Positions 9,548 to 22,589 of a stretch of DNA of 64,000 nucleotides are shown here, piece after piece (positions within the stretch are counted from its first letter, which is position 1; each line of letters starts with the position of its first letter). A model generated the notes under the pieces. That model worked only from the letters and a program-made list of their open reading frames with translations. It made no database searches and was not told where the DNA came from. The position numbers were made by a program, and so were the translations under genes. Origin of the DNA: an uncultured Pelagibacteraceae bacterium (GTDB taxonomy: Bacteria; Pseudomonadota; Alphaproteobacteria; Pelagibacterales; Pelagibacteraceae); assembly GCA_902624195.1 (NCBI GenBank), contig CACNWV010000001.1, positions 56,783 to 120,782 on the forward strand, read 5' to 3'.

Positions 9548-10043
9548 AGACATAAATAAAGCCGCAATAAAAAAAATAGTTGCAAACAAAAAAATTACCA
9601 ATTTTGCCCCTGGGGATACAGTAAAAATCGGTGTCAAAATTATTGAGGGCAAAAGAGAGAGAATTCAATATTTTGAAGGAGTATGTATTGCAAAAAAAAA
9701 TAGAGATATTAACTCATCTTTTACTGTAAGAAAAATTTCTTTTGGTGAGGGTGTTGAAAGAACTTTTGCTTTGTACAGTCCAAATGTCGAGTCTATTAAA
9801 GTTATAAGATCAGGAAAAGTAAGAAGAGCAAAACTTTATTATTTAAGAGATAGAAAAGGAAAATCAGCAAGAATAGCTGAAAAAATTAAGAAAAAAATCG
9901 GAGTTGATGTATCAGTTAAACAAAATGAGTCAGCAGCTAAAAATGTCGGATCTAAAGAAATGGCTCCAGATAAAAATGAAATTAACAAAAAAGATATAAA
10001 GTCCGAAGTGAAGTCTGAAAAGCAAAGTACCGAAATAAAATAA
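9534..10043 (+). CDS. rplS: 50S ribosomal protein L19 with charged C-terminal extension
   Basis: [33 protein letters not shown]...[16 protein letters not shown], then about 45 extra residues. Confidence 0.95.
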   Translation: MKNIEDINKAAIKKIVANKKITNFAPGDTVKIGVKIIEGKRERIQYFEGVCIAKKNRDINSSFTVRKISFGEGVERTFALYSPNVESIKVIRSGKVRRAKLYYLRDRKGKSARIAEKIKKKIGVDVSVKQNESAAKNVGSKEMAPDKNEINKKDIKSEVKSEKQSTEIK

Positions 10044-10049
10044 AATTTA

Positions 10050-11450
10050 ATGTCGAAAACTTTATATGAGAAGCTTTGGGAAAAAAATCTTGTTCATAAA
10101 CAGGAAGACGGCACCTCTTTAATCTATGTAGACAGACACTTAGTGCATGAGGTGACAAGTCCACAAGCTTTTGAAGGTCTAAGACTTCAGGGTAGAAAAG
10201 TTAGAAGACCAGATTTAACTCTTGCAGTTCCAGATCACAATATTCCTACAACTGATAGATCAAAAGGTATTGATGATAGAGAAGCAAAGATTCAAATTGA
10301 AACTTTAAGAAAAAATTGTAAAGACTTTGGTGTACAACTATTTGATATTAATGATAAGAGACAAGGTATAGTGCACATTATTGGACCCGAACAGGGTTTT
10401 ACACAGCCTGGCTCAGTAATAGTTTGTGGAGATAGTCACACAGCAACTCACGGGGCGTTCGGCGCTTTAGCTTTTGGAATCGGAACTTCTGAGGTTGAAC
10501 ATGTATTAGCCACACAAACATTGATGCAAAAAAAATCAAAAAATATGAGAATTAATGTCAATGGTAAATTACCCAAAGGAGTAACAGCCAAAGACGTTAT
10601 TCTAAAAATTATAGGCACTATCAGTACAGCTGGTGGAACTGGTTTTGTAATAGAATATGCGGGAGATGTGATTAAAAATTTTAGTATGGAAGAAAGAATG
10701 ACGGTTTGCAATATGACAATTGAAGCTGGAGCTAGAGCAGGTTTAATTGCTCCAGATCAAAAAACTTTTGATTATCTGAAAGGAAAAAAAATGTCACCAA
10801 AAGGTGAAAACTGGAATAAAGCTTTAAAATACTGGGAGAGCCTTTATTCAGATAAGGATAGTAAGTTTGATAAAGAAATAAATATTAGTGGTGAAGAAAT
10901 TGAGCCATTAGTCACCTGGGGAACTTCTCCTCATGATGTTTCTCCAGTCAATGGACTTGTACCAGATCCGGAAAAAGAGAAAAACGAGGATAGAAAAATG
11001 GCTATACAAAGATCTTTAGATTATATGGGGTTAAAACCAAACACAAAAATAGAAGATATCAAAATTGATAAAATATTTATAGGTAGCTGCACTAACGGAA
11101 GAATAGAAGATTTAAGAACTGCCGCTAGTTTACTGAAAGGAAAAAAAATTGCAGAACATGTAAGTGCAATGGTAGTTCCAGGCTCAGGATTAGTTAAAGA
11201 ACAAGCCGAAAAGGAAGGCTTAGATAAAATTTTTATTAATGCGGGTTTTGAGTGGAGAGAACCTGGATGTTCTATGTGCTTAGGCATGAATCCTGACCAG
11301 CTTAAACCACAAGAAAGATGTGCTTCTACATCAAATCGAAATTTCGAAGGCAGGCAAGGTAGAGGGGGTAGAACTCATTTGGTAAGTCCTGGAATGGCGA
11401 TAGCCGCAGCAATTAAAGGCCGTCTTGCCGATGTAAGAGAAATACAATAA
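10050..11450 (+). CDS. leuC: 3-isopropylmalate dehydratase large subunit
   Basis: [70 protein letters not shown]. Confidence 0.97.
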   Translation: MSKTLYEKLWEKNLVHKQEDGTSLIYVDRHLVHEVTSPQAFEGLRLQGRKVRRPDLTLAVPDHNIPTTDRSKGIDDREAKIQIETLRKNCKDFGVQLFDINDKRQGIVHIIGPEQGFTQPGSVIVCGDSHTATHGAFGALAFGIGTSEVEHVLATQTLMQKKSKNMRINVNGKLPKGVTAKDVILKIIGTISTAGGTGFVIEYAGDVIKNFSMEERMTVCNMTIEAGARAGLIAPDQKTFDYLKGKKMSPKGENWNKALKYWESLYSDKDSKFDKEINISGEEIEPLVTWGTSPHDVSPVNGLVPDPEKEKNEDRKMAIQRSLDYMGLKPNTKIEDIKIDKIFIGSCTNGRIEDLRTAASLLKGKKIAEHVSAMVVPGSGLVKEQAEKEGLDKIFINAGFEWREPGCSMCLGMNPDQLKPQERCASTSNRNFEGRQGRGGRTHLVSPGMAIAAAIKGRLADVREIQ

Positions 11451-12058
11451 TGAAAAAATTTTTAAAGTTAAAATCGATTCCGGCATACATTTCACTTCAA
11501 AATATAGATACTGATATGATTGTGCCAAAACAATTTTTAAAAACTATTAAAAGAACTGGCCTTGGAAAAGGTTTATTTTATGAGATGAGATTTAATGAAA
11601 ATGGAGAAGAGATTAAAGATTTCGTTTTAAATACAGATCCATATAAAAAATCAAAAATTTTACTGGCAGGCAAAAATTTTGGGTGTGGATCGTCGAGAGA
11701 ACATGCACCATGGGCTCTATTAGATTTTGGAATAAGCTGCGTAATTAGTTCAAGTTTTGCCGATATATTTTATAATAATTGTTTCAAAAATGGGATTTTA
11801 CCGATTAAAATAAGTGAGGAAATATTACTTGAGCTAGTAGAATATTCAAAAAGAAAAGAGTCAATCGAGGTAAATTTACAAAACCAAGAAATAAAATTTG
11901 GTAACAAGTCTCAAAAATTTGAAGTAGATGCATTTAAAAAAAAATGTTTAATGGAAGGCCTTGATGATATTGCCTTATCAATGGAAAAAGTAAACTTAAT
12001 AGATAGCTTTGAAAAAAATGTAAAAGAAAGTAGGCCTTGGCTTTTAAAAAATGATTAA
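11450..12058 (+). CDS. leuD: 3-isopropylmalate dehydratase small subunit
   Basis: [33 protein letters not shown]; overlaps the leuC stop. Confidence 0.96.
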   Translation: MKKFLKLKSIPAYISLQNIDTDMIVPKQFLKTIKRTGLGKGLFYEMRFNENGEEIKDFVLNTDPYKKSKILLAGKNFGCGSSREHAPWALLDFGISCVISSSFADIFYNNCFKNGILPIKISEEILLELVEYSKRKESIEVNLQNQEIKFGNKSQKFEVDAFKKKCLMEGLDDIALSMEKVNLIDSFEKNVKESRPWLLKND

Positions 12059-13157
12059 AGTAAAGGATAGAAAACTTTTACTTTTGGCGGGTGACGGAAT
12101 TGGCCCAGAGGTAGTAAGAGAAGTAAAAAAAATTATTGAGTGGCTCAATAAAAATAAGTCTTTAGATTTCAAAATAGACGAAGGTTTAGTTGGAGGCGCA
12201 TCTTATGAAAAACATAAGACACCAATCACTGATGAAGTTTTTTATAAAGCCTTAGAAAGTGAAGCTGTAATCTTAGGTGCTGTTGGTGGGCCAAAATACG
12301 ATACTCTAGAATTTTCAAAACGGCCAGAAAGAGCTCTATTAAAATTAAGGAAAGAGCTTAAACTGTTTGCAAATTTACGTCCCGCTATTTGTTTTAAGCA
12401 ATTGGTAGAGGCTTCCTCATTGAAGCCTGAGATTATATCTGGATTAGATATAATGATTGTTCGTGAATTAACTGGAGGTATTTATTTTGGAGAGCCAAGA
12501 GGAATTGAACCTATCGAAAACAATGAAAGAAAAGGAATAAACACACATACATATACCACAAGCGAAATCCAAAGAGTAGCAAGAGTAGCTTTCGATCTTG
12601 CTAAAAAAAGGAGAAATAAGGTCACCTCTTGTGAAAAATCAAATGTGATGGAAGCTGGTATTTTATGGAGAGAAGAAGTTCAATTATTAAAAGATAAAGA
12701 TTACAAAAAAGTAGAACTAGAACATATGCTTGCTGACAATTGTGCTATGCAATTACTTAGAAATCCAAAACAGTTTGACGTAATCGTTACGGATAATTTA
12801 TTTGGAGATATCCTATCAGACGAGGCTGCAATGCTTACCGGTTCTCTTGGATTGCTTCCTTCAGCATCTCTGGGTGCAAAAGATAAAAATGGTAAACTTC
12901 GCTCAATGTATGAGCCAGTCCACGGATCAGCACCTGATATTGCTGGAAAAAATATTGCCAATCCAATAGCCACAATTTTAAGCCTTTCAATGGCTCTAAG
13001 ATATTCTTTAGATCTTGATAAAGAAGCTAATCAACTTGATAAAGCTGTACAGAGTGTTCTAGATGACGGATTAAGAACAAAAGATATTATGTCAAAAAAC
13101 ATGAAAGAAATTTCAACTTCCGATATGGGTGATGCAATTATTTCAAAATTGAAATAA
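12051..13157 (+). CDS. leuB: 3-isopropylmalate dehydrogenase
   Basis: [67 protein letters not shown]. Confidence 0.97.
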   Translation: MIKVKDRKLLLLAGDGIGPEVVREVKKIIEWLNKNKSLDFKIDEGLVGGASYEKHKTPITDEVFYKALESEAVILGAVGGPKYDTLEFSKRPERALLKLRKELKLFANLRPAICFKQLVEASSLKPEIISGLDIMIVRELTGGIYFGEPRGIEPIENNERKGINTHTYTTSEIQRVARVAFDLAKKRRNKVTSCEKSNVMEAGILWREEVQLLKDKDYKKVELEHMLADNCAMQLLRNPKQFDVIVTDNLFGDILSDEAAMLTGSLGLLPSASLGAKDKNGKLRSMYEPVHGSAPDIAGKNIANPIATILSLSMALRYSLDLDKEANQLDKAVQSVLDDGLRTKDIMSKNMKEISTSDMGDAIISKLK

Positions 13158-13168
13158 TATAGAATATT

Positions 13169-14173
13169 ATGAATTTCGCAATAATAGGTGCATCTGGAAA
13201 TGTCGGTAGAAAAACTATAGAAATATTAGAGAAATCAAGTTTACCATTTAATAAATTATTTTTAGTTGCGTCATCAAAAAGTGCAGGTAAAAAAATAAAA
13301 TTTAGAAATGAAAATCTTGTAATCGAAAATTTAGAAAACTATGATTTTTCTAAAGCAGGTATTACTTTTTTTGCTGCAGGTAGTAAAATTGCAAAAGAGT
13401 GGGCAATTCGGGCAGCTAAAAAGACAATAGTCATAGATAACTCAAGCTACTTTAGAATGCAAAAAGATGTTCCTTTAGTAGTCCCTGAAGTTAATTCTGA
13501 AGATTTAAAAAAACATAATAATCTAATTTCAAATCCTAATTGTTCTACAATTCAAATGGTTTTAACTTTAAAACCTTTACACGATAAGTATAAAATTAAG
13601 AGAGTAATTGTCTCTACATATCAAGCAGTATCTGGGGCTGGAAAAGCATCAATGGATGAACTTTTTGATCAAACAAAAAATATTCTTGAGGGGAAAAAAA
13701 TTAAACCGATAAATTTTACAAAAAGAATAGCTTTTAATTTAATCCCTCATATTGATGACTTTGGTGAAGATGGATACACAAAAGAAGAATTAAAAATGAA
13801 AAATGAAACAAAAAAAATTCTTGATCCTAAAATCAATGTTTCTGCAACTTGTGTGAGGGTTCCAGTCAAAACTGGGCATTCCGAGTCTATAAATATAGAA
13901 TTCGAGAGGGATTATGATTTAGAAAACGTTATTAATATTCTAAAAAAATCCTCAGGTTGCAAAGTTGTTGATGAACACAACGATGGAGGATATATAACTC
14001 CGTTTGAGGCCGAAGGTGAACATACGACATATATTTCAAGAATTAGAAAAGATAATTCTAATCTTAAAGCTATAAATCTATGGGTTGTTTCAGATAATCT
14101 TTTAAAGGGAGCGGCATTAAATACTGTTCAAATAGCTGAGTGTTTGATAAAAAAACTTAAAGCAAATTTATAA
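13169..14173 (+). CDS. asd: Aspartate-semialdehyde dehydrogenase
   Basis: NFAIIGASGNVGRKTIEIL, NPNCSTIQMV, YQAVSGAGKA, RVPVKTGHSES. Confidence 0.95.
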   Translation: MNFAIIGASGNVGRKTIEILEKSSLPFNKLFLVASSKSAGKKIKFRNENLVIENLENYDFSKAGITFFAAGSKIAKEWAIRAAKKTIVIDNSSYFRMQKDVPLVVPEVNSEDLKKHNNLISNPNCSTIQMVLTLKPLHDKYKIKRVIVSTYQAVSGAGKASMDELFDQTKNILEGKKIKPINFTKRIAFNLIPHIDDFGEDGYTKEELKMKNETKKILDPKINVSATCVRVPVKTGHSESINIEFERDYDLENVINILKKSSGCKVVDEHNDGGYITPFEAEGEHTTYISRIRKDNSNLKAINLWVVSDNLLKGAALNTVQIAECLIKKLKANL

Positions 14174-14179
14174 TTTATA

Positions 14180-14563
14180 ATGCAAAATAATAATCCTCTA
14201 AGCCCACATTTACAAATTTATAAATGGCATATATCTTCACTTCTTTCTATTACTCATAGAATAGTTGGAGTCGTCAACTTTTTTGCTTTTATAACAATTT
14301 GCTTTTGGACAATAACGTTACTTTTTGGAGAAAATAGCTATCAACCAATTGAGATTTTTCTTCACAGCGCTTTTGGAAAGTTTTTTGCTATTACATTATG
14401 TTGGACATTTAGTTTTCATATAGTAAATGAAGTGAGACATTTATTTTGGGATGCAGGATTTGGTTTTGAGCTCAAAGCTGCAAATATCTCAGGTATACTA
14501 GCATTGACAGGATCCTTTATATTAACAATTTTATTATACATAATAGGAAAAAATTTTTTTTAA
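14180..14563 (+). CDS. sdhC: Succinate dehydrogenase cytochrome b556 subunit
   Basis: NPLSPHLQIYKWHISSLLSITHRIVGV; HIVNEVRHLFWD. Confidence 0.93.
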   Translation: MQNNNPLSPHLQIYKWHISSLLSITHRIVGVVNFFAFITICFWTITLLFGENSYQPIEIFLHSAFGKFFAITLCWTFSFHIVNEVRHLFWDAGFGFELKAANISGILALTGSFILTILLYIIGKNFF

Positions 14564-14564
14564 A

Positions 14565-14891
14565 ATGCACACTTCTACAAAAAAATGGATTTTTACTAAA
14601 ATCAGTTCTCTTATTTTAATTCCTTTCATGATCTGGTTTATACTCAGTTTTGTATCTGTCTATGATATGGACTATAATCAAGTAACTGCTTTTTTTTCTA
14701 ATCAGCCCTCTAAGATTATTTTTTCAATATTCATTGTAATTGCTTTCTTTTTTTCAGCTTTAACAATAAGTGAGATTTTTGAGGACTATTTGCACAACAA
14801 TAAAATCAAAAATGTCGCAAATAAAGCGCTCTTTTTATCTGCTATATTAGTTCCATTATTTACAATTATCGGTATATATAATCTTAATTAA
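14565..14891 (+). CDS. sdhD: Succinate dehydrogenase membrane anchor subunit
   Basis: 108-aa three-TM protein between sdhC and sdhA. Confidence 0.88.
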   Translation: MHTSTKKWIFTKISSLILIPFMIWFILSFVSVYDMDYNQVTAFFSNQPSKIIFSIFIVIAFFFSALTISEIFEDYLHNNKIKNVANKALFLSAILVPLFTIIGIYNLN

Positions 14892-16666
14892 TGAGTACAT
14901 ACAAAATTATAGATCATGAATATGATGTAGTCGTTCTCGGAGCTGGAGGATCAGGTTTAAGGGCGGCAGTTGGATTATCCGAATCTGGATTAAAAACTGC
15001 CTGCATATCAAAAGTATTTCCTACTAGAAGCCACACATCGGCAGCGCAGGGAGGAATTTCTGCAGCCTTAGGAAATATGGGTGAAGATGATTGGCGTTGG
15101 CATATGTACGACACTGTAAAAGGCTCTGATTGGTTAGGTGACCAAGATGCAATTGAGTATCTTTGCAAAGAAGCACCCAGAGCTGTAGTTGAACTGGAAC
15201 GTTACGGTGTCCCTTTTAGTAGAACTGAGGATGGAAAAATATATCAACGACCTTTCGGAGGTATGACGAAAAATTATGGCAATGGAACGGCTCAGAGAAC
15301 CTGTGCTGCTGCCGATAGAACAGGTCACGCAATTCTGCATACACTTTATGGTCAAGCCTTAAAACAAAATACAGAATTTTTCATAGAGTATTTTGCTTTG
15401 GATTTAATTATGAAAAATGGGGAGTGCAAGGGTGTTATAGCTTGGAATTTAACAGACGGTACGATACACAGATTTAGGTCCCATATCACTATTATAGCAA
15501 CGGGCGGTTACGGAAAAGTTTATTACTCTGCAACATCTGCACACACTTGTACTGGAGATGGTAATGCAATGGTTTTAAGAGCCGGGCTTCCACTACAGGA
15601 TATGGAATTTGTTCAATTCCACCCTACAGGAATATATGGCGTAGGTTGTTTGATTACAGAGGGTGTAAGAGGTGAAGGTGGATTTCTTGTGAATGGAAAA
15701 GGTGAACGGTTTATGGAAAGATATGCTCCAAATGCAAAAGACTTAGCTTCAAGAGATGTTGTGAGTAGATCTATGGAGATGGAAATTAATGAGGGCAGAG
15801 GAGCAGGTAAGGATAAAGATCATATTAATCTTCATTTAGATCATTTAGATAAAAAAGTGATTGATGAAAGACTTCCAGGAATTTCAGAGGCTGCAAAAAC
15901 TTTTGCTAATGTTGACGTAAATAAAGAGCCAATACCAGTGGTACCAACTGTACATTATAATATGGGGGGTATTCCTACAAATTATAAAGCTGAAGTTTTA
16001 ACATTAAACGGTTCAGAAAAAACTGTTCCAGGCTTAATGGCCATAGGTGAAGCAGCATGTGTTTCGGTACACGGTGCAAACAGATTAGGATCTAATTCAT
16101 TAATTGATCTTGTTGTTTTTGGAAGAGCCGCAGCAAAAAGAGCCGCTGAATTAGTCAAACCAGGTTCAGCTCATGAGGAAGTTTCGAGCACTGAGACAGA
16201 TAAATGCTTGGATAGATTTGATAAAATAAGAAATTCTAATGGTTCAACAAAAACTTCAGAACTAAGGCTCAAAATGCAAAAGACAATGCAATCAAAGTGT
16301 GCAGTTTTTAGAACAGAAAAGACCCTCAAAGAGGGAGTAGATCAAATTCGAAAGCCATACGAAGGAATGAGTGATGTTTCTGTAAAAGATAAGTCTTTAT
16401 TATTTAACACTGATTTAGTTGAAACTTTAGAATTTGATAATTTAATAAGTCAAGCACTTACCACTATGGACTCAGCTTACAACAGAAGAGAAAGTAGAGG
16501 CGCACATGCTAGAGAAGATTTTACTAAGAGAGACGACAAAAATTTTATGAAACATACTTTAGCTTGGCAAGAAGGAAAAAAAGTGGAGATTAAGTACAGG
16601 GACGTACACTCTAGAACTCTAACTAATGATGTACAATATTTTCCACCTAAGGAGAGAGTTTATTAA
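14891..16666 (+). CDS. sdhA: Succinate dehydrogenase flavoprotein subunit
   Basis: [64 protein letters not shown]. Confidence 0.97.
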   Translation: MSTYKIIDHEYDVVVLGAGGSGLRAAVGLSESGLKTACISKVFPTRSHTSAAQGGISAALGNMGEDDWRWHMYDTVKGSDWLGDQDAIEYLCKEAPRAVVELERYGVPFSRTEDGKIYQRPFGGMTKNYGNGTAQRTCAAADRTGHAILHTLYGQALKQNTEFFIEYFALDLIMKNGECKGVIAWNLTDGTIHRFRSHITIIATGGYGKVYYSATSAHTCTGDGNAMVLRAGLPLQDMEFVQFHPTGIYGVGCLITEGVRGEGGFLVNGKGERFMERYAPNAKDLASRDVVSRSMEMEINEGRGAGKDKDHINLHLDHLDKKVIDERLPGISEAAKTFANVDVNKEPIPVVPTVHYNMGGIPTNYKAEVLTLNGSEKTVPGLMAIGEAACVSVHGANRLGSNSLIDLVVFGRAAAKRAAELVKPGSAHEEVSSTETDKCLDRFDKIRNSNGSTKTSELRLKMQKTMQSKCAVFRTEKTLKEGVDQIRKPYEGMSDVSVKDKSLLFNTDLVETLEFDNLISQALTTMDSAYNRRESRGAHAREDFTKRDDKNFMKHTLAWQEGKKVEIKYRDVHSRTLTNDVQYFPPKERVY

Positions 16667-16667
16667 A

Positions 16668-17444
16668 ATGGCTCAATTCAGCCTACCACAGAATTCTAAA
16701 ATAGAGGTAGGAAATTATTACAAAGATAAGACAAACTCAAAAAATTTAAAAAAAGTAAACGTTTATAGATGGGATCCATCAAATGGAAAAAATCCTAGAA
16801 TAGATACCTTCGAGGTAGACATGGATAATTGTGGACCAAAGGTTTTGGATGTTTTATTCAAGATTAAGAATGAAATTGATCCATCTATTACTTTTAGAAG
16901 ATCATGTGCACATGGTGTTTGCGGATCGTGCGCGATGAATATTGATGGTGTTAACGGTTTAGCATGTATTAAATCTCATGAGGATATCAAAGGTGATTTA
17001 AATGTATATCCTTTACCACATTTAAAAGTTGTTAAAGATTTAATTGGAGATCTCACAACTCTATATAAACAGTACGAGTCAATTCAACCTTGGTTAAAAG
17101 TAGATCAAACTGGTCAAGAAAAAATAGAGCTGAAACAATCTCAAAAAGATAGAGAAAAACTTGATGGGTATTATGAATGTATTTTATGTGCTTGTTGTTC
17201 GACATCTTGCCCTAGTTATTGGTGGAATGGTGATAAATATTTAGGACCAGCTGTTCTATTACAAGCTTACCGATGGATAAATGACAGTAGAGACGGAGAT
17301 AAAAAAGAGAGGTTAAAGAAAGTAGCGGATGAGTTAAAATTATATAGGTGCCATACTATTATGAATTGCACTAATTCTTGCCCGAAGGGCCTTAATCCTG
17401 CTAAAGCAATTGGTTCAATCAAAAAAATGCTTGCAACAAGTTAA
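16668..17444 (+). CDS. sdhB: Succinate dehydrogenase iron-sulfur subunit
   Basis: [62 protein letters not shown] at 16668 preferred over 16626, which lies inside sdhA. Confidence 0.96.
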   Translation: MAQFSLPQNSKIEVGNYYKDKTNSKNLKKVNVYRWDPSNGKNPRIDTFEVDMDNCGPKVLDVLFKIKNEIDPSITFRRSCAHGVCGSCAMNIDGVNGLACIKSHEDIKGDLNVYPLPHLKVVKDLIGDLTTLYKQYESIQPWLKVDQTGQEKIELKQSQKDREKLDGYYECILCACCSTSCPSYWWNGDKYLGPAVLLQAYRWINDSRDGDKKERLKKVADELKLYRCHTIMNCTNSCPKGLNPAKAIGSIKKMLATS

Positions 17445-17467
17445 AAGCTTATTTATTCAATTACATC

Positions 17468-18961
17468 ATGAAAACAATTCAACATTTTGTTGATGGAAAA
17501 ACCTTTTCAGGCAACTCAAATAGAACTGGAAAAGTTTATAATCCTGCGACAGGAGATCAAAGTGCAGAAGTAAAACTAGCATCTACAAAAGATGTAAATG
17601 ATGCAGTCGCTAATGCAAAGAAATCATTTGAAGAATGGTCAAATAAACCTCCACTTCAAAGAGCTAGAATAATGTTTAAATTTAAAGAATTAATTGAAAA
17701 ATACTCTGATGAACTTACTAAAATAATTGTTGCTGAACATGGAAAAGTCTATGAAGATGCAAAAGGTTCATTAAAGAGAGGCTTAGAAGTTGTTGAGTAT
17801 GCATGTGGAATACCTCAATTATTGAAAGGTGAATTTACAGAAAATGTTGGTGCAAATGTAGATAGTTGGTCTATGAGGCAACCGTTAGGTGTTTGTGCTG
17901 GAATAACTCCTTTTAACTTTCCTGCTATGGTACCAATGTGGATGTTCCCGATGGCAATTGCTTGCGGTAATAGTTTTATTTTAAAACCCTCTGAAAAAGA
18001 CCCCTCATGCTCAATAAGATTAGCTGAACTTCTTAAAGATGCCGGTCTACCGGACGGTGTATTTAATGTAGTAAATGGAGATAAGGAGTCTGTAGATGCA
18101 ATAATAAATAATAAAGATATTCAAGCAGTAAGCTTTGTTGGATCAACCCCTATAGCAAAATATATCTATGAAAACTGTGCAAAAAATGAAAAAAGAGTTC
18201 AAGCATTAGGCGGCGCAAAAAATCATTGTGTTGTTATGCCAGACTGTGATTTGGATCAAGCAGTTAACGGACTAATGGGAGCAGCTTATGGCTCAGCTGG
18301 CGAAAGATGTATGGCGCAATCAGTAGCAGTTGCTGTTGGTGGTGTAGGCGATAAACTTGTCGAGTTATTATCAAAAAAAGTTGAGGCATTAAAAGTTGGT
18401 CCTGGCATGGATAAAGAATCAGAAATGGGTCCTCTTGTAACAAAAGAGCATTTAGAAAAAGTAAAAGGTTATGTTGATATAGGCGTGAAAGAGGGAGCCA
18501 AGTTAATTGTTGATGGACGAAATTTTAAAATCCAAGGATATGAAAAAGGATTTTATATTGGTGGCTGTTTATTTGATTATGTAACAAAAGATATGAGAAT
18601 TTATAAAGAAGAAATATTTGGTCCAGTTTTATCAGTTGTTAGAGCAAAAAACTTCGATGAAGCTCTAGAACTTGTAAATAATCATGAGTTTGGAAACGGG
18701 GTAAGTATTTTCACAAGAGACGGAGATACTGGAAGAACATTTTACAATAAAGCTAAAATTGGAATGGTTGGGATAAATATTCCTATACCTGTGCCAATGG
18801 CATTCCATAGTTTTGGTGGATGGAAAAGATCTTTATTTGGCGACCAACACATGCATGGACCGGAGGGTGTAAGATTTTATACAAAACTAAAAACAATAAC
18901 TTCAAGATGGCCTTCCGGACTTAGATCAGATCCTGAATTTGTAATGCCAACAATGAAATAA
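17468..18961 (+). CDS. mmsA: CoA-acylating methylmalonate-semialdehyde dehydrogenase
   Basis: [75 protein letters not shown]. Confidence 0.93.
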   Translation: MKTIQHFVDGKTFSGNSNRTGKVYNPATGDQSAEVKLASTKDVNDAVANAKKSFEEWSNKPPLQRARIMFKFKELIEKYSDELTKIIVAEHGKVYEDAKGSLKRGLEVVEYACGIPQLLKGEFTENVGANVDSWSMRQPLGVCAGITPFNFPAMVPMWMFPMAIACGNSFILKPSEKDPSCSIRLAELLKDAGLPDGVFNVVNGDKESVDAIINNKDIQAVSFVGSTPIAKYIYENCAKNEKRVQALGGAKNHCVVMPDCDLDQAVNGLMGAAYGSAGERCMAQSVAVAVGGVGDKLVELLSKKVEALKVGPGMDKESEMGPLVTKEHLEKVKGYVDIGVKEGAKLIVDGRNFKIQGYEKGFYIGGCLFDYVTKDMRIYKEEIFGPVLSVVRAKNFDEALELVNNHEFGNGVSIFTRDGDTGRTFYNKAKIGMVGINIPIPVPMAFHSFGGWKRSLFGDQHMHGPEGVRFYTKLKTITSRWPSGLRSDPEFVMPTMK

Positions 18962-18963
18962 AA

Positions 18964-19920
18964 ATGAGAAAAAAGATTACTTTAATAGGTGCGGGTCAAA
19001 TCGGAGGCACACTTGCACACCTAATTGCACTAAAGGAACTCGGAGATGTAGTTTTATTTGATGTCGCTGCTGGTATAGCAAAAGGTAAAGCATTAGATAT
19101 TGCGCAATCGTCTCCTGTTAATGGATTTAATGTAAATTTAATTGGTACAGATAATTATGATGATACGAAAAGTTCAGACGTGATCATTATTACTGCAGGT
19201 GTTCCAAGAAAACCAGGAATGACTAGAGATGACTTACTGGAAATTAATTTAAAGATAATAAAACAAGTAGCAGAGAATATTAAAAGTAGATCCCCGTCAG
19301 CTTTTGTCATTTGTATTACGAACCCTTTGGATGTAATAGTGATGGCATTACAAAAATATTCTGGATTACCAAAAAATAAAGTAGTAGGAATGGCTGGAAT
19401 TTTAGATTCATCAAGGTTTATCTATTTTCTATCTAAAGAATTAAAAGTTCCTACACAAAATATAAAATCATTCGTTTTAGGTGGTCATGGAGATAGCATG
19501 GTAGCAATGCTTGGATCTACAGAAGTTAATGGAAAAAAAATCTCAGATTTAGTCAAGGAAGGAAAAATTAAACAGGAAACATTAGAAGAAATAGTTGAAC
19601 GAACTAAAAAAGGTGGAGCAGAAATAGTAAAACTTTTAGAAAAAGGTTCTGCATATTATGCTCCTGCAGCATCAGGAATAGAAATGGCTGAAAGTTATTT
19701 GAAAGATTTAAAAAAACAAGTCCCATGTGCTGCATATTTGAATGGAGAATATGGTTTCAAAAATATTTATGCAGGAGTTCCAATTATTATTGGAAAAAAT
19801 GGAGTTGAAAAAATTATTGAACTAAATTTAAATCAAGAAGAGAAAAAAGCTTTCACCTATTCAGTAAATTCGGTAATGGAACTTTACAAAAATGCTCAAA
19901 AAATTGATCCTGATTTATAA
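18964..19920 (+). CDS. mdh: Malate dehydrogenase
   Basis: [55 protein letters not shown]. Confidence 0.96.
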   Translation: MRKKITLIGAGQIGGTLAHLIALKELGDVVLFDVAAGIAKGKALDIAQSSPVNGFNVNLIGTDNYDDTKSSDVIIITAGVPRKPGMTRDDLLEINLKIIKQVAENIKSRSPSAFVICITNPLDVIVMALQKYSGLPKNKVVGMAGILDSSRFIYFLSKELKVPTQNIKSFVLGGHGDSMVAMLGSTEVNGKKISDLVKEGKIKQETLEEIVERTKKGGAEIVKLLEKGSAYYAPAASGIEMAESYLKDLKKQVPCAAYLNGEYGFKNIYAGVPIIIGKNGVEKIIELNLNQEEKKAFTYSVNSVMELYKNAQKIDPDL

Positions 19921-19926
19921 TTTGCC

Positions 19927-21342
19927 ATGAGCTTAAAAAAATCAAAGGTTTTAGATGTAGTAGTAGTAGGTACTGGTATGGCTGGTCTAAATTTTATTGA
20001 TAAATATTTGGAAAAAAAATCAAAGGTTCATGTCATTTCTCCAACATTTGTTAAAAATTTAAATTTACACACTAATCAAACTAAAATTCTACCCTCACAA
20101 ATGAGAGGAGAACATAATAAAATATATAATTATTTTAATGCGAATAATCTTAAAATAATTTCAAATTGCAAAGCTATCGGATCACTAAATTTTGGTGGAC
20201 TAACAAATTATTGGGGTTTGCAAATGGATAACTATTTTGAAAATAATCAACCAGATTTGAGCAAGAAAACATTTAAAGATATTAAAAGTAACTTATTTTC
20301 ATTCTTAAAAAGATACAATCTTCTTGGAACATTTAAAAATACAAATAGACAGATTTATCAAAATGATTTTAATATCCCGAGTCAATTTACAAATTTAGAA
20401 AAAAAACCCCAAGAATTTATATGTAATAAGCCTATTTTAGGATTTATGACCTCTAAAAAATTTTCAGGTAATTTAAATGCAATCAAAGAAGAGAGCCAAA
20501 AACTAAATGCTAAAAATTTATTTAAAAAGTTAGACAAAAAAAGAAAAATAGCTTTTCATGATTTTTTTTTAAAAGATATAAAAAAGAAAAATAATTTAAT
20601 TGAATTGACATGTAAAAAAGATGACCAAGAAAAGAAGTTTTTAGTAAAAAAACTTGTTCTTGCAACTGGAACTATAGCTACGACTAAAATCATAATGGAT
20701 TTTCTTAAAATTAAAAAAGAGGTAAAAATTAAACACCATCCCAGATTATTAAGTGTTTTTTTATCAAGAAAAAAATTAGATTATAATTTAAATTTTACCC
20801 CATCACTTTTTCAATTCCGGAGTAAGTTAAATAAAGATAAGTTTACTGCTGATATAAGACCCGGGAATAAGTTAATTACAGAGTCAATTATTGATGCTTT
20901 TCCATTTATGAGACCTTTTAAAATGGTGATAAATTTTTTTAGAAAAAGACTTATATTTTCAAATTTTTTATATGACTCTAGTCTGAGTAATCTCTATTTG
21001 AAGAAAACAAATGATAAATTTCATTTATATAGTAAGGATAAAAAAATTGATCGAACTTTAAGAAAAAAAAATAAAGCAGTATTTAATTTTTTAAAAAAAA
21101 AGGGGATAATTTTTCCGATTTACAAGACTTTTTTCCCTGGTAATGGAGCTGATTATCACTATTTTGGCTCAATTCCCTTCCAAAAAAGAGGAAAGTTAGG
21201 TTTAAATAATAAATGTCAGCTTTTGGCCGAAAAAAAAATATATATTATTGATGGTTCAGCATTTAATTTCAGAACCAACAAGTATCCACTCGGAATAGTA
21301 GCTGCAAATGCTAGACGTGTGGCAAGATATTTATCTAGATGA
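19927..21342 (+). CDS. GMC-type FAD-dependent oxidoreductase, divergent
   Basis: Rossmann motif VVVGTGMAGLNFID, LATGTIATTKIIMDF, C-terminal DGSAFNFRTNKYPLGIVAANARRVAR. Confidence 0.65.
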   Translation: MSLKKSKVLDVVVVGTGMAGLNFIDKYLEKKSKVHVISPTFVKNLNLHTNQTKILPSQMRGEHNKIYNYFNANNLKIISNCKAIGSLNFGGLTNYWGLQMDNYFENNQPDLSKKTFKDIKSNLFSFLKRYNLLGTFKNTNRQIYQNDFNIPSQFTNLEKKPQEFICNKPILGFMTSKKFSGNLNAIKEESQKLNAKNLFKKLDKKRKIAFHDFFLKDIKKKNNLIELTCKKDDQEKKFLVKKLVLATGTIATTKIIMDFLKIKKEVKIKHHPRLLSVFLSRKKLDYNLNFTPSLFQFRSKLNKDKFTADIRPGNKLITESIIDAFPFMRPFKMVINFFRKRLIFSNFLYDSSLSNLYLKKTNDKFHLYSKDKKIDRTLRKKNKAVFNFLKKKGIIFPIYKTFFPGNGADYHYFGSIPFQKRGKLGLNNKCQLLAEKKIYIIDGSAFNFRTNKYPLGIVAANARRVARYLSR

Positions 21343-22589
21343 GTTTTTTTAGAATTAATATTTATTTAACCTTAAAACAATTCTTTTTATCTTTTTTTAT
21401 TTCAGAAAAAAAAATTGATAACAAGATAAATAAATTTTTAAAATCAATTGCTCGAAAAAACCAAATAATATTAACAAGTCAGTTAAGGGTGGCTTTCATG
21501 CTTACTTTGAAATATTTAAAAAAAAAAAATCCCAAAAAGAATGAAATAATTTTAAATTCTTACAATCTTGCTGAGATGGGCAACGTTTGTAAAAACTTAG
21601 GTTTAAAAATTGTTTTTACTAGGTTGAATAACAATCTTTTTATAGAGTCAAAAGACCTAAAAAAAAAAATAAATAAAAATACTTTAGCAGTGGTGACTAC
21701 AAATATTTTTAATACATATCATGAACTAAAAGATGTAAAAAATATATGTAAGACGTATAAAGTACCAATGATAGAAGATAACGCAATTTACTTTGGCAAC
21801 TATAAACTAATAGGTAATAAGAAAATATATTCGGGAAGCATGGGGGATTATGTATTAAATAGTTTTAATATAATGAAAAATGTTAGTGCAATGTATGGCG
21901 GTTCGGTTGCTAGTAATGATACTAATTTTGCATCTTTCGCAAAAAAAGAGTTATTATATTATAAAAATTTCCCCTTCTTTAAATATCTAAGCCAAAGTTT
22001 GATTTTTTTAATGCTAAAAATTTTAAAAATTACTTTAATTTATAGATTATTTTTCATCGGGTTGATTAGCAATGCAACCAAAAAAAACAACCGTTTTATA
22101 TTAAGTTTTGTATACCCAAGCATTAAATTTAAACTTCAAAAATTTCCAAATTCCTACTTTACAAAAATAAGTGCTCTATCAAAAAAGATGATATACTTAC
22201 AATTAATTGATAAAGATAATTTTAAAAATAATCATTTTCAAAAAAGAATTAATAACTCATATTACTACAAAATTTTGAGGAAAAAGAATATCAAAGGTAT
22301 TAAATTGATAAATTTTAAAGAACCTTCATTTCAAAACTTTAATGATTTTCCAATTCTCGTGAAAAAAAAAAAAGAACTTGTGAATTATCTTTTTTCTAAA
22401 GGTATTGAGACAAAAATTATTCAATATGTAGATTGTCAAAATATCTTTTTAAAAAAGAAAACTCAAAATCTTGATTATTACGAAAATCGTGTTCTGTGTC
22501 TACCTAATCATATAGGGATTAAAAAAGAGTATATTGATTATATTATAAAACATTTAACTAAATTCTATGACACTAAATTCAAAAATTAA
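21339..22589 (+). CDS. DegT/DnrJ/EryC1-type PLP-dependent aminotransferase-like protein
   Basis: VPMIEDNAIYFGN and SFNIMKNVSAMYGGSVASND resemble the PLP-Asp and Schiff-base Lys regions of DegT enzymes. Confidence 0.65.
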   Translation: MSFFRINIYLTLKQFFLSFFISEKKIDNKINKFLKSIARKNQIILTSQLRVAFMLTLKYLKKKNPKKNEIILNSYNLAEMGNVCKNLGLKIVFTRLNNNLFIESKDLKKKINKNTLAVVTTNIFNTYHELKDVKNICKTYKVPMIEDNAIYFGNYKLIGNKKIYSGSMGDYVLNSFNIMKNVSAMYGGSVASNDTNFASFAKKELLYYKNFPFFKYLSQSLIFLMLKILKITLIYRLFFIGLISNATKKNNRFILSFVYPSIKFKLQKFPNSYFTKISALSKKMIYLQLIDKDNFKNNHFQKRINNSYYYKILRKKNIKGIKLINFKEPSFQNFNDFPILVKKKKELVNYLFSKGIETKIIQYVDCQNIFLKKKTQNLDYYENRVLCLPNHIGIKKEYIDYIIKHLTKFYDTKFKN

